Position numbers and translations under genes: made by a program
Notes under the pieces: model-generated
The model's database searches: none
The model's input: the letters and a program-made list of their open reading frames with translations, nothing else
Told to the model about the DNA's origin: nothing
Source: an uncultured Dysosmobacter sp.
GTDB taxonomy: Bacteria; Bacillota; Clostridia; Oscillospirales; Oscillospiraceae
Assembly: GCF_947631165.1 (NCBI RefSeq)
Contig: NZ_CANRKH010000007.1
Location: 1 to 64,000 of the forward strand
DNA: 64,000 bases
Direction: 5' to 3'
Part shown: one piece after another, positions 17,453 through 25,158 of the stretch
Layout: the number at the start of each line of letters is the position of its first letter
How positions within the stretch are numbered: position 1 is the first letter of the stretch

Positions 17453-17857
17453 TTAAAACATAAAGCCGTCCCACAGCTGTAAGCTGTCGTCCGCCTGCCA
17501 GTCGGTAACAGACACCGCCTGCCACCGCAGCACGGTCCAGGCCGTTCCCTCCAGCCGCACCTCTACCTCCAGGGCCTGGGTGTCGGAGATGGGGCAGGTG
17601 TAGGCATACGTATCGCCGTCAACAGTGACGCCGCCCGGAAGCTCCCCCGCCCGCAGTCGGGCCAGGATCTCTTCCGCCTGATAGTCCGCCGCGTAATAAT
17701 TTGCCACCGCTTCGGCGGAGGCGTCGGACAGCCGCCCGTCCGCCCGAACAGTGGACAGGCTCAGCAAGGCAAACACCGTCAGGCACAGCACGGCGAAAAT
17801 CACCAACAGAGAGCTTCCGCCCACCGCCGGCGGGGAAAACCGCTCCTTTTCACGCAT
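17453..17857 (-). CDS. Small single-pass membrane protein of the pilus-like operon
   Basis: A 134-residue protein: charged N-terminus (MREKERF), one transmembrane helix (about 15-37, SLLVIFAVLCLTVFALLSL) and an extracytoplasmic domain. The helix near the N-terminus followed by a soluble domain resembles a pilin or minor pseudopilin, but there is no canonical prepilin-peptidase site (no GFTLxE-like motif). It overlaps the preceding gene by eight bases and lies 18 bases before the PilT-like gene. The role as a minor filament or assembly subunit is inferred from topology and operon position. Confidence 0.6.
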   Translation of the reverse strand: MREKERFSPPAVGGSSLLVIFAVLCLTVFALLSLSTVRADGRLSDASAEAVANYYAADYQAEEILARLRAGELPGGVTVDGDTYAYTCPISDTQALEVEVRLEGTAWTVLRWQAVSVTDWQADDSLQLWDGFMF

Positions 17858-18275
17858 CGCCGTCCACCTCCTGCCATGCCACGTCCAGGGAAAACAGCTC
17901 TCCGCCGTCCCACTCCACCGCCACATGGGCCATGGCCAGACCGGATACGCCGGAGTCTGTCCCCTGGGCCGTCAGGCGGTACGTGCCGCCGCCAGGCTGC
18001 CAGTTTTCGTCATAATCGACCCACAGCAGTCCCTGGGCGCAGTCTCCGCCCAGCCGGTCCGCTGCGTCGGACAGCCGCCGGCCCATGTCGCCCCGGCCGC
18101 TTTTCAGCGTTTCCGCCGCATTCTGGGCCGCCAGGACCGCCTGGTCCCGCGCCTCGTACCGGCGGGACGCCCGGTCCGACAGCACGAACACCTGCACGCA
18201 CAGCGCCGCCGCAAGGGCGAACACCAGCACCATCATCAGCTGCTCCATCAGCGCCAGGGGCGCCTTGCTCTTCAT
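17850..18275 (-). CDS. Small single-pass membrane protein of the pilus-like operon
   Basis: A 141-residue protein with an N-terminal transmembrane helix (about 7-30, LALMEQLMMVLVFALAAALCVQVF) and an extracytoplasmic remainder beginning with an amphipathic helix (RYEARDQAVLAAQNAAETL), a layout reminiscent of type II secretion pseudopilins or minor pilins. I find no prepilin cleavage motif. The frame is open further upstream, but the ATG at 18275 overlaps the stop of the DUF4860 gene by four bases, which fits the tight packing of the operon. Specific function unknown. Confidence 0.6.
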   Translation of the reverse strand: MKSKAPLALMEQLMMVLVFALAAALCVQVFVLSDRASRRYEARDQAVLAAQNAAETLKSGRGDMGRRLSDAADRLGGDCAQGLLWVDYDENWQPGGGTYRLTAQGTDSGVSGLAMAHVAVEWDGGELFSLDVAWQEVDGDA

Positions 18276-18778
18276 GCCGCCCCCTCCTCTCCGCTGCGGA
18301 GCGCCAGGACGATCCGGTCTGCCTCGCCCTGGGCATAGGTGATCTCCGCCTCCAGCGCGCCACTGACGGTCCAACCGAAGGTCAATCCCCCGACCTCCAG
18401 GATCTTCTCCCCATCCTCCGGGGACAGCGCCGCGCCGGCGTCGCTGAACAGCTCCCGGATGTAACCGTCGTGGTAATAGACCCGGGTGATGTACTCCGTG
18501 CCGTCAATGGCCTCCCGCAGGAGCAGGACCTCGCCGCCCGCCTGCCCATCGAAGCCGGACACCTCCACACTGCCCGCCGCGTCTCCTTGGCGGACCTTCG
18601 TGGCGATATACTGGGCGGCGGTGCGGCGGTCATAGGCGCTCCGGTCCCGCTCCGTCAGGCTCCGGTAGGCGTCCGCCCCCAACAGCAGCACCAACAGCAC
18701 GCAGGCTGCGAAAATGCCGAACAGCAGCAGCACCAGCAGGCCGTCTGTATGATGTTTGATCGGTTTATTCCTCATCAT
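18272..18778 (-). CDS. DUF4860-type membrane protein of the pilus-like operon
   Basis: A 168-residue protein with a strong N-terminal transmembrane segment (about 13-34, GLLVLLLFGIFAACVLLVLL) and an extracytoplasmic domain that I associate with DUF4860, a family found in clostridial type II secretion/type IV pilus-like loci. The beta-rich region with GFDGQAGGEVLLLRE and the ITYAQG-like end would be outside the cell membrane. It overlaps both neighbours by four bases, so the stoichiometry is probably fixed by coupling. The DUF assignment is from memory of the family and should be checked against a profile. Confidence 0.65.
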   Translation of the reverse strand: MMRNKPIKHHTDGLLVLLLFGIFAACVLLVLLLGADAYRSLTERDRSAYDRRTAAQYIATKVRQGDAAGSVEVSGFDGQAGGEVLLLREAIDGTEYITRVYYHDGYIRELFSDAGAALSPEDGEKILEVGGLTFGWTVSGALEAEITYAQGEADRIVLALRSGEEGAA

Positions 18779-19095
18779 GTCTCATTTTCCAGCACCGTGA
18801 TATCCGGCATCAGATTCTCCGCGAAAATCTCATAGTACACCGTGTACCGCTCCTCGTCCACCTGCACACCATAGTGCTCCTCCAAATAGGCCACGTCCAT
18901 GGGATAGATCCCCTCCACCGCGTAGCAGGCCACGGCAGCCCGGCGCAGGGAGTCCTCCAGCTGCCGCTTTCCCTCCTGGTCCCGGCCGGTCCGCAGCCGC
19001 TCCAGAGATGTGGAGAAGCACAGCAGCACCGCCGCGGCCAGCGCCAGCAACATTCCGCCCCGCAACAGGGCGGGCCAACGTCTCGTCCGTTTCAT
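18775..19095 (-). CDS. Small pilin-like membrane protein
   Basis: A 106-residue protein: Arg/Lys-rich N-terminus, one transmembrane helix (about 12-30, GGMLLALAAAVLLCFS), then a helical region and a short domain with CYAVEGIYP and the DEERYTVYYEIF segment. The CY-x-x-EG-x-YP pattern resembles the alpha1-to-loop transition of type II pseudopilins (small residues, then ALEGRYP-like turns), but a type III/IV leader cleavage site is absent. It is the second gene of the operon, four bases after the PilC-like gene, and overlaps the DUF4860 gene by four bases. Role inferred. Confidence 0.6.
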   Translation of the reverse strand: MKRTRRWPALLRGGMLLALAAAVLLCFSTSLERLRTGRDQEGKRQLEDSLRRAAVACYAVEGIYPMDVAYLEEHYGVQVDEERYTVYYEIFAENLMPDITVLENET

Positions 19096-19099
19096 CGTC

Positions 19100-20137
19100 T
19101 CACCCGATCGCCGTCATGATATTCATCAGGGGCAGCATCACCGCCAGCAAAATGGCGCCCACCAGCAGCGAGGTCACCAGCACCAGCGTCGGCTCTACCC
19201 GGCTCACCTTCTCCTCCAAAGCAGTCTCACTGGCCTCTGTCAGACGGCGGGAGACCTCCTCCATCACCGCGTCCACGGTGCCGCTGCGCTGGCCCAGGGC
19301 CAGCAGACGGCATTCCGCCGCCGGCAGCACGCCGGTATCCCGCATGGACCCGGCCAGCTCTCCGCCCTGCTCCAGCAAGTCCAGACAGGCTCTGCACCGA
19401 GCCTGAGCGGCCGGCACATCTCCCTGCAGCTTGCCAGACAAGGCCAGCGCCTCCTCCAGCGGCAGACCGCTTTGCAGGCCCATGGCCAGCGCCTGGGCAA
19501 ACCGGGCGGTGTTCAGCTGGCGGGACACGCCTTTGTCCCCCCGGCCCTTCCGCCACCAGGACAGTATCGCCTCCCGGAAGCGCCCGCCAGCGGCAAAGGC
19601 CGCCAGAAAAGCCACCGCCAGGACCAGCAGGACGCACAGCACCGGCATGGCGGCGTCCAGCCCCCGGCCCAAGGCCAGCAGGCCCCCGGCCACGCCGGTC
19701 AGCTGCCCGCCCAGGGAGGCGTACACCTCGTTGAACACCGGCAGCACCTGGCTCAGCAGCACCACGATCACCACCAGCATCAACAGCAGCAGCACCGCCG
19801 GATACAGCAGTGCGCTGCGGATGCGCCGGTCCAGCCGCGCCCGGTCCTCGTAGTACCGGGCCAGCGCCGCCAGGGCCTCTTCCAGCCGTCCGGCCCGCTC
19901 ACCCACCTCAATGAGTCCCGCCGCGTACTCCGGGAACTGCTCGGACTTCCGGATGGCCTCCGCCAGCGGGCAGCCGTCGTCCACCTGGCGGGCCAGGTCC
20001 TCCAGCAGCGCCCGGTCCACCTGGGTCTCCTCCGCCAGCAGAGCCAGACCGTCGCCCACGCCCACACCGGCGTGGAGCAGCAGCGACAGCTCCAGGCAGA
20101 TATCCGCGATCTGTTCATGTGTCAATGCGTTTTTCAT
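19100..20137 (-). CDS. Type II secretion/type IV pilus platform protein (GspF/PilC family)
   Basis: A 345-residue polytopic inner-membrane protein, somewhat shorter than the usual 400. It contains two T2SF repeats: the first around residues 10-120 (GVGVGDGLALLAEE, LIEVGERAGRLEEALAAL), the second about 215-320 (FAQALAMGLQSGLPLEEALAL, LLALGQRSGTVDAVMEEV), each followed by hydrophobic helices (about 108-135, 160-185 and 318-340). PilC/GspF is the membrane platform on which the cytoplasmic ATPase acts. It opens the six-gene operon ending in pilT. The missing length is mostly at the N-terminus before the first repeat. Confidence 0.85.
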   Translation of the reverse strand: MKNALTHEQIADICLELSLLLHAGVGVGDGLALLAEETQVDRALLEDLARQVDDGCPLAEAIRKSEQFPEYAAGLIEVGERAGRLEEALAALARYYEDRARLDRRIRSALLYPAVLLLLMLVVIVVLLSQVLPVFNEVYASLGGQLTGVAGGLLALGRGLDAAMPVLCVLLVLAVAFLAAFAAGGRFREAILSWWRKGRGDKGVSRQLNTARFAQALAMGLQSGLPLEEALALSGKLQGDVPAAQARCRACLDLLEQGGELAGSMRDTGVLPAAECRLLALGQRSGTVDAVMEEVSRRLTEASETALEEKVSRVEPTLVLVTSLLVGAILLAVMLPLMNIMTAIG

Positions 20138-20151
20138 GCTTCGCTCCAGTC

Positions 20152-20174
20152 AAAAATGGGCCACGCCCATTTTT
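20152..20174 (-). promoter_or_regulatory. Leader hairpin before the PilC-like gene
   Basis: A perfect 10-bp stem (AAAAATGGGC with GCCCATTTTT) and three-base loop lie 14 bases before the ATG at 20137, ending in five T on the minus strand. It looks like a small terminator or attenuator placed in the leader of the pilus-like operon. A TATATT at about 20196-20201 may be the upstream -10. Confidence 0.45.
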
Positions 20175-20270
20175 CCATAGAATTCTTTTTTAATATAGCA
20201 GATTCTCCGCAAAAAAGGAAGCCCCTTTTGGGCAGAAAAAACGTCCCCAGCGGGAACGCTTTGGGCCGGA

Positions 20271-20300
20271 AAAAGCCCCGGGCGGATGCCCGGGGCTTTT
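20271..20300 (-). terminator. Terminator of the SLH protein gene
   Basis: The 12-bp stem AAAAGCCCCGGG/CCCGGGGCTTTT (20271-20282 with 20289-20300) ends in a T run on the minus strand, five bases after the stop. Confidence 0.88.
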
Positions 20301-20304
20301 GGTC

Positions 20305-23300
20305 TTATTCGTCCCACACGGGATCGGCGTTCAGAGCGGTCCAATTTTCCATCAGTTCGTCCTTCACGCGGCGGTCATAGTCGTGGGAGTTGGTGGCTTC
20401 CAGCACCACGAAGTAGTGCCAGTCGCTGGGGTTATTGTCGCTCCACTGGGTCGCGTTCGCCAGCAGGCCTTCCTCATCCACGCGGCGCTCCAGCACATTG
20501 TTGATGAGCTTCATGGCCGCGGCGCGGGTGATGTTGTTCTTGGGACGGAAAGTGCCGTCGGCATAGCCGTCAATCCAGCCCAGGTAAGAGGCATAGGCGA
20601 TCTCATCCTTGGCCCAGTAGTCCTCCGGTACATCGGTGAACAGGTTGGGCAGTCCCTCCTGCACCACGGAGAAGCGGGCCGCGATAGCCGCGAACTGGGC
20701 GCGGGAGATGTAGGCGTTGGGACGGAAGGTGCCGTCCTGGAAGCCGGTGATCACGCCGGCGTTGCTCAGCGTGGAGATCGCCTTGTTGGCCCAGTAATCG
20801 GCGGAGACGTCGCTGTAATTATTCAGGTCCGCGAAGTAGATGGCGCGGGTCTCCTCGGTCATCAGGCGGTAGAAGATGGTGGCCACCTGGGCGCGGGTGA
20901 TATAGTTGTTGGGACGCACGGTGCCGTCGGCATAGCCCTTGATGTAGGCGAAGTGATCCTCCTTGTTCAGGTTCAGGTCGCCCGCCAGAGGCACCTCCTC
21001 GTCCAGGATGGTGGTATCGTCATCATCGTCACGGCGGGGAGGATCGTCGTCATCGTCATCATCGTCGCCCGGGTCATAGCTGCTGCGGCCAAAGTTGGCG
21101 GTCACAGTGTAGTCCTTGCCGCCCTCAACGGTGATCGCCTTATTGAGAGTCGCACCGCTGGTGCTGCCGGGCACGCCTGTGATGGTCCAGTTGCTGAAAT
21201 AGGTACGGGAGATGGACGTATTACGGCTGGCAGTCGCAGAAACCGTGATACTGCCACTCGCAACATACTCGCCCTGATCGTCCTTCAGCGTAAAGACCTC
21301 GGAGGTCTTGTTGACCGTACCGTAGTTGTTGTTGGTCTTGTAGGTCACCTTGACCTGATACTTGTCGGGGATCTCGTCGCCCTGTCCGGGTTCAGTGCCG
21401 CCGACCTTGTCGGTATCGTAATACAGCCGCAGCGTTACGATATCATCAGCGCTTTCAATTTTCTTCAGAGTTCCGCTCATGGTGGAGACCTGCTCATTCA
21501 GGCAGTAGCCCTCGTAGGTCTTTGCTTCAGCCGTTACAGTGTCTCCGATCTTGCCGGGCAAACGCTCCGTGTCCGTTGCGGTCTCGGGATACGTTCCATC
21601 GGCATCTGCCTTGTAATGTTCGACGATGTACAGAACCGTTTCGCCAGGAATGATCGGGGTCGTGCCTGGGATGAAAGTATAGGTATAAGTCACATCCTCT
21701 GTGCCGCTGACGGTTTCGGGAGGCGTTGTATCCCAAGCGCCGTTTTTGAAGCCCTCGCCAGCTATCATATCGGTAGGCGCGGTCAGCGCGGCACTGCCGT
21801 TCTCTGCCCACTTTCCTTCCGTTTCCAGCGTCAGATATTCGACCTTGGGATCAGTCGTTCCGTCAGCCCAGGTGCCGTTGACCACTTCGAAGGTGACCTT
21901 CTTCTGGTACTTGTCAGGTGTGCCATCGCCGCCATCATCGCCGCCGACCACGTCGATATCGTAATACAGCCGCAGCGTTACGATATCATCAGCGCTTTCA
22001 ATTTTCTTCAGAGTTCCGCTCATGGTGGAGACCTGCTCATTCAGGCAGTAGCCCTCGTAGGTCTTTGCTTCAGCCGTTACAGTGTCTCCGATCTTGCCGG
22101 GCAAACGCTCCGTGTCCGTTGCGGTCTCGGGATACGTTCCATCGGCATCTGCCTTGTAATGTTCGACGATGTACAGAACCGTTTCGCCAGGAATGATCGG
22201 GGTCGTGCCTGGGATGAAAGTATAGGTATAAGTCACATCCTCTGTGCCGCTGACGGTTTCGGGAGGCGTTGTATCCCAAGCGCCGTTTTTGAAGCCCTCG
22301 CCAGCTATCATATCGGTAGGCGCGGTCAGCGCGGCACTGCCGTTCTCTGCCCACTTTCCTTCCGTTTCCAGCGTCAGATATTCGACCTTGGGATCAGTCG
22401 TTCCGTCAGCCCAGGTGCCGTTGACCACTTCGAAGGTGACCTTCTTCTGGTACTTGTCAGGTGTGCCATCGCCGCCATCATCGCCGCCGACCACGTCGAT
22501 ATCGTAATACAGCTTCAGTGTCAGGATCTTGACTTGTTCGCCCTCCAACGTCGGCATGACAACTTCGCCGGACTGGATGGAAGTCTCGGTATTCAGCGCA
22601 TAGCCACTATATTCTTTAGGATTGGCCGTGACCGTCTTGCCGATCTCACCGTACAGGGGGAAGTCCGTATCTTCTTCTTGTAGGGTATACCCTTCCCCAC
22701 CCTCATTTTCCAGATAATGCTCCACCTTGTAAGCGGCTACCTTGGGTTCGATCTGCTGGCCCTCAGCTACAAACGTCCAGGCGCCGGTGATCATCACATC
22801 TTCCGCAGGCATCTCAAAGTTTTCTGTATGATCCCAGCCAATGAAGGTCCACTTTCCATCATAGGTCCCATCTGTGGCCTCTTCCGTGGTCAGAGGCGCG
22901 GCAATTTCCACAGGTGCGCCGTACATGTAAGAGGCTGTTTCAGGAACCTTACTGTCCGCAGGCGCGTTCCCAGTGACCTGATAGGTCACTGTATAAAAAT
23001 TGCGGGCATAGTACAGCTTCAGAGTTACGATATCCTCGGCGCTTTCAATTTTCTTCAGCGTGCCGGTCATTATGGAGTTCTCCGCATCCAGGCTGAAGCC
23101 CGTATAGGACTTTGCCGTGGCCGTTACTTCGTCTCCGATCTCGCCGGGCAGACGCTCTGTTTCATCCGCAGTTTCGGGATATGTTCCGTCCAAAGTCTCC
23201 TTGTAATGCTCGACAATGTAGAGAACATGATCGGGTTCAAACGGAGTCGCGGCCAACTCATAAACAGCGGTCAGCGTCATGTCTTCAGCCACGCTAAGCT

Positions 23301-24354
23301 CCGTGCCCGCCTGATAGGAAGTCCCGTTTTCATCCTGCCAGTTGGTAAATACATAACCTTCTTTGGTCGGAGCGGAGGCGATGGTGATGGTCTCATTTTC
23401 CCTTACGGTAACAGGGTCATAATTTCCATTGGGATCAGGAGTTCCGCCATTCAAATTGTATGTAACCGTATACTTTTCGCCAAAGTCGATCTCAGGGGAG
23501 CCGATGGCGTCGGTGGTGAACTCCACCGGGCCGCCGGTCTTTGTGCTTTCAAATTCCAAAGAAACGCCGGTATTGGTCTTGATGACGCCGGACGGGTCAA
23601 CGTCCTCTTTCAGCCGGATCGTGAAGGAGACCGTCTGCTCCTCCGCGCCGATGGTGCCGATGTCCCAGACCAGAGCGCCGTCTACGTCAGTCGTCAAGCC
23701 ACCAGCGTCTTCCACTTCAAAATAATCGGTATTGACCACGTCGGTCATCACCGCGTTTTCACCGGCGTTGATGGTCTCCTGAATGGTCTGACGCAGTTGA
23801 TCGAGGATGGTGTCCAGCGCGTCAGAGGCGGCAGCGGTATAGAGAGGGTTGTCGTCCTTGTCCACAGAGGAAATGGCTATCAGCGAATCCTCAGTGCCAC
23901 TATCAACATCAATGCCAACGGTCATGATGGTAACGCCGGAGTTCTTCAAAGCATCCGCTTCTAATTTACCATCTATTGGGCCATAGATACCACTCCCTCT
24001 CTCAGGTTCTCCGTCGGACAGGAACACGATGAACTTATTTTTATTCTCGCCTCTGTCCAAAATGGCCTTTGCCGCTTTCAGACCAGCGGTATAGTTCGTG
24101 CCGTCTCCATGCTTTGCGTTCAGGTCCTGGGAATCAATTTTACTATTTAACTCAGCCGCGTCTTGGGTCAGCGCAACTGAAAAATGGCTCTTGCCGGAGA
24201 AGTCCGTCAAGCCGACGTTGATCTCGCTTCCCTCTGTCAGCATACCACCCACGAACTGCTTTGCCGCTTCCTTGGCGTAATACATGCGGTCATAAATAGT
24301 GTACACGTCTTCATTGCAAAAGCCTGGAGCGCTAAATTCAAGCCACCAATGCAC
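20305..24354 (-). CDS. Large surface protein with VWA, InlB/MucBP-like repeats and three SLH domains (main part, frameshifted from its N-terminus)
   Basis: 1349 codons from a GTG at 24354; the frame is open up to about 24405, where it meets the N-terminal fragment in another frame. Order of parts: rest of a von Willebrand A domain (GDGTNYTAGL and FLSDGEPERGSG supply the distal MIDAS residues); a DUF11-like stretch; an InlB B-type repeat (YTVTYNLNGG to LTAVYE); several repeats starting LYIVEHYK, two of them in a perfect 543-base tandem copy; an Asp-rich linker; and three SLH domains at the C-terminus (KGYADGTVRP, TGFQDGTFRP, DGYADGTFRP). SLH domains bind pyruvylated wall polymer, so the protein should sit on the cell surface and probably acts in adhesion. 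A cyclic-dinucleotide riboswitch precedes the gene. Confidence 0.88.
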   Translation of the reverse strand: MHWWLEFSAPGFCNEDVYTIYDRMYYAKEAAKQFVGGMLTEGSEINVGLTDFSGKSHFSVALTQDAAELNSKIDSQDLNAKHGDGTNYTAGLKAAKAILDRGENKNKFIVFLSDGEPERGSGIYGPIDGKLEADALKNSGVTIMTVGIDVDSGTEDSLIAISSVDKDDNPLYTAAASDALDTILDQLRQTIQETINAGENAVMTDVVNTDYFEVEDAGGLTTDVDGALVWDIGTIGAEEQTVSFTIRLKEDVDPSGVIKTNTGVSLEFESTKTGGPVEFTTDAIGSPEIDFGEKYTVTYNLNGGTPDPNGNYDPVTVRENETITIASAPTKEGYVFTNWQDENGTSYQAGTELSVAEDMTLTAVYELAATPFEPDHVLYIVEHYKETLDGTYPETADETERLPGEIGDEVTATAKSYTGFSLDAENSIMTGTLKKIESAEDIVTLKLYYARNFYTVTYQVTGNAPADSKVPETASYMYGAPVEIAAPLTTEEATDGTYDGKWTFIGWDHTENFEMPAEDVMITGAWTFVAEGQQIEPKVAAYKVEHYLENEGGEGYTLQEEDTDFPLYGEIGKTVTANPKEYSGYALNTETSIQSGEVVMPTLEGEQVKILTLKLYYDIDVVGGDDGGDGTPDKYQKKVTFEVVNGTWADGTTDPKVEYLTLETEGKWAENGSAALTAPTDMIAGEGFKNGAWDTTPPETVSGTEDVTYTYTFIPGTTPIIPGETVLYIVEHYKADADGTYPETATDTERLPGKIGDTVTAEAKTYEGYCLNEQVSTMSGTLKKIESADDIVTLRLYYDIDVVGGDDGGDGTPDKYQKKVTFEVVNGTWADGTTDPKVEYLTLETEGKWAENGSAALTAPTDMIAGEGFKNGAWDTTPPETVSGTEDVTYTYTFIPGTTPIIPGETVLYIVEHYKADADGTYPETATDTERLPGKIGDTVTAEAKTYEGYCLNEQVSTMSGTLKKIESADDIVTLRLYYDTDKVGGTEPGQGDEIPDKYQVKVTYKTNNNYGTVNKTSEVFTLKDDQGEYVASGSITVSATASRNTSISRTYFSNWTITGVPGSTSGATLNKAITVEGGKDYTVTANFGRSSYDPGDDDDDDDDPPRRDDDDDTTILDEEVPLAGDLNLNKEDHFAYIKGYADGTVRPNNYITRAQVATIFYRLMTEETRAIYFADLNNYSDVSADYWANKAISTLSNAGVITGFQDGTFRPNAYISRAQFAAIAARFSVVQEGLPNLFTDVPEDYWAKDEIAYASYLGWIDGYADGTFRPKNNITRAAAMKLINNVLERRVDEEGLLANATQWSDNNPSDWHYFVVLEATNSHDYDRRVKDELMENWTALNADPVWDE
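21418..22503 (-). repeat. Perfect tandem duplication of 543 bp inside the SLH protein gene
   Basis: Units 21418-21960 and 21961-22503 appear identical base for base wherever I compared them, giving two identical 181-residue blocks (from DVVGGDDGGDGTPDKYQ to VTLRLYYD). The period is a multiple of three, so the frame is kept. Divergence starts just after 22503. Complete identity points to a recent duplication or ongoing gene conversion, and copy number may vary between strains. Confidence 0.93.
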
Positions 24355-24383
24355 TGGGCACTGATAATAAGTATATGATCCTC

Positions 24384-24740
24384 CTAAACCATACTTAGTT
24401 TTTCTTCAAGCTTTTTGCCGCACGTTGTCCTATCATAATCAACTCTGTCAGCCATACTACCGGAGCTGTCGATCACCAGCACCACGTCGGCGGGCAGGTC
24501 GGTGGTGGTGGTGCTCTGGGAACTGGTCCCCTTTACCGACAGCGTGATGGTATATGTACCATCTCCATTGTCCCTGACCGTCTTGTCCGCGGTCACGCCT
24601 GTCGCTTCCTGAGCGGCGTCTTTGTCGCCATATTGGACAACATCGCTCGCCGCCAGGGCCGCCGTGGGCAGGATGCCGGTCAGCATGCATACCGCCAGAA
24701 ACACAGCGAATAGTTTTTGCAGTCGCTTCTTTGCCATCAT
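24384..24740 (-). CDS. N-terminal fragment of the SLH surface protein (signal peptide and start of VWA)
   Basis: 118 codons ending at TAG 24384-24386. It encodes a Sec signal peptide (MMAKKRLQKLFAVFLAVC, cleavage near ALA-AS at about 31), a short beta region and the VWA MIDAS core VLVIDSSGSM. The frame ends within a few codons of where the main part becomes open. Reading GAAGAAAAACT with one extra A (six instead of five, plus-strand T run 24399-24403) would join the two into one protein of about 1470 residues: EEK then TKYGLGG. So this is the broken or phase-variable start of the same gene. The ATG at 24740 follows AAGGGAGAAG; a second ATG is at 24737. Confidence 0.85.
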   Translation of the reverse strand: MMAKKRLQKLFAVFLAVCMLTGILPTAALAASDVVQYGDKDAAQEATGVTADKTVRDNGDGTYTITLSVKGTSSQSTTTTDLPADVVLVIDSSGSMADRVDYDRTTCGKKLEEKLSMV

Positions 24741-24774
24741 GTTCTTCTCCCTTATTCCAAGAATTTTGAAATCC

Positions 24775-24875
24775 GAATATGCGGCGGCTGGGCCGGCGTG
24801 GCGGGCGCGCTCCCCGCTTTAGCCCCCTGGCTTTGCGTCCCGGCCTTTCAGCCGGTTTGCTTTTTTCGAATATTC
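24775..24875 (-). ncRNA. GEMM-I cyclic-dinucleotide riboswitch aptamer
   Basis: On the minus strand the leader of the SLH gene contains the GEMM-I hallmarks in order: GCAAACC, a short P2 hairpin (CCGGC, loop TGAAAG, GCCGG), GGGACGCAAAGCC, then a GC-rich P3 opening with GGGGGCTAAAG. Flanking GAATAT (24870-24875) and ATATTC (24775-24780) can close P1. This class binds c-di-GMP (or 3',3'-cGAMP in the Ib subgroup) and commonly controls surface and motility genes in Clostridia. The aptamer ends 35 bases before the ATG; no clear terminator follows, so control may be at translation. Confidence 0.82.
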
Positions 24876-24991
24876 CGCGGACTCCCCCGCGCGGGAATGA
24901 AAAGGACCTTCTGTCTTGCTGGCGCAAGACAGAAAACGGGCAGCCCGTTTTGGCATGGCCGCCGGCGCTCCCGCCGTCGTTTCATGGGGCT

Positions 24992-25020
24992 ATTATAGCA
25001 CACCCTGGTTACAAAATCAG
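24992..25020 (-). promoter_or_regulatory. Promoter of the SLH gene leader
   Basis: Minus strand: an extended -10, TGC followed by TATAAT (24992-24997), with a weak -35 (CTGATT) 17 bases upstream. The transcript would carry about 245 bases of leader including two hairpins (about 24910-24951) and the riboswitch. The remaining part of this 418-base gap holds no gene. Confidence 0.6.
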
Positions 25021-25127
25021 TTACAAATCCAAATTTTTACTTCAAAATCACATTGTCATTTTTAACAAATTTAATCGTAATATTTTATATATTTTTTACA
25101 TCGTTTCATTCCTGCGCACATGTGGAA

Positions 25128-25151
25128 AGCGGGGGGCCGCCGCCCCCCGCT
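25128..25151 (-). terminator. Terminator of thrC
   Basis: A 9-bp GC stem AGCGGGGGG/CCCCCCGCT (25128-25136 with 25143-25151) with a short T tract on the minus strand, eight bases after the thrC stop. Confidence 0.6.
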
Positions 25152-25158
25152 CTGTTCT

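Noticed and set aside
21000-21065. CATCGT/ATCGTC short-repeat tract considered as a microsatellite
   Set aside because: It encodes the Asp-rich linker before the SLH domains; a few repeats only, with mixed Asp codons.
21418-22503. Direct repeats considered as a CRISPR array
   Set aside because: Only two 543-bp in-frame units without spacers, inside a protein gene.
20299-22683. A 794-codon open frame on the plus strand opposite the SLH gene, containing an internal repeat
   Set aside because: The repeat only mirrors the tandem duplication on the coding strand; the SLH/InlB-type domains on the minus strand are unmistakable.
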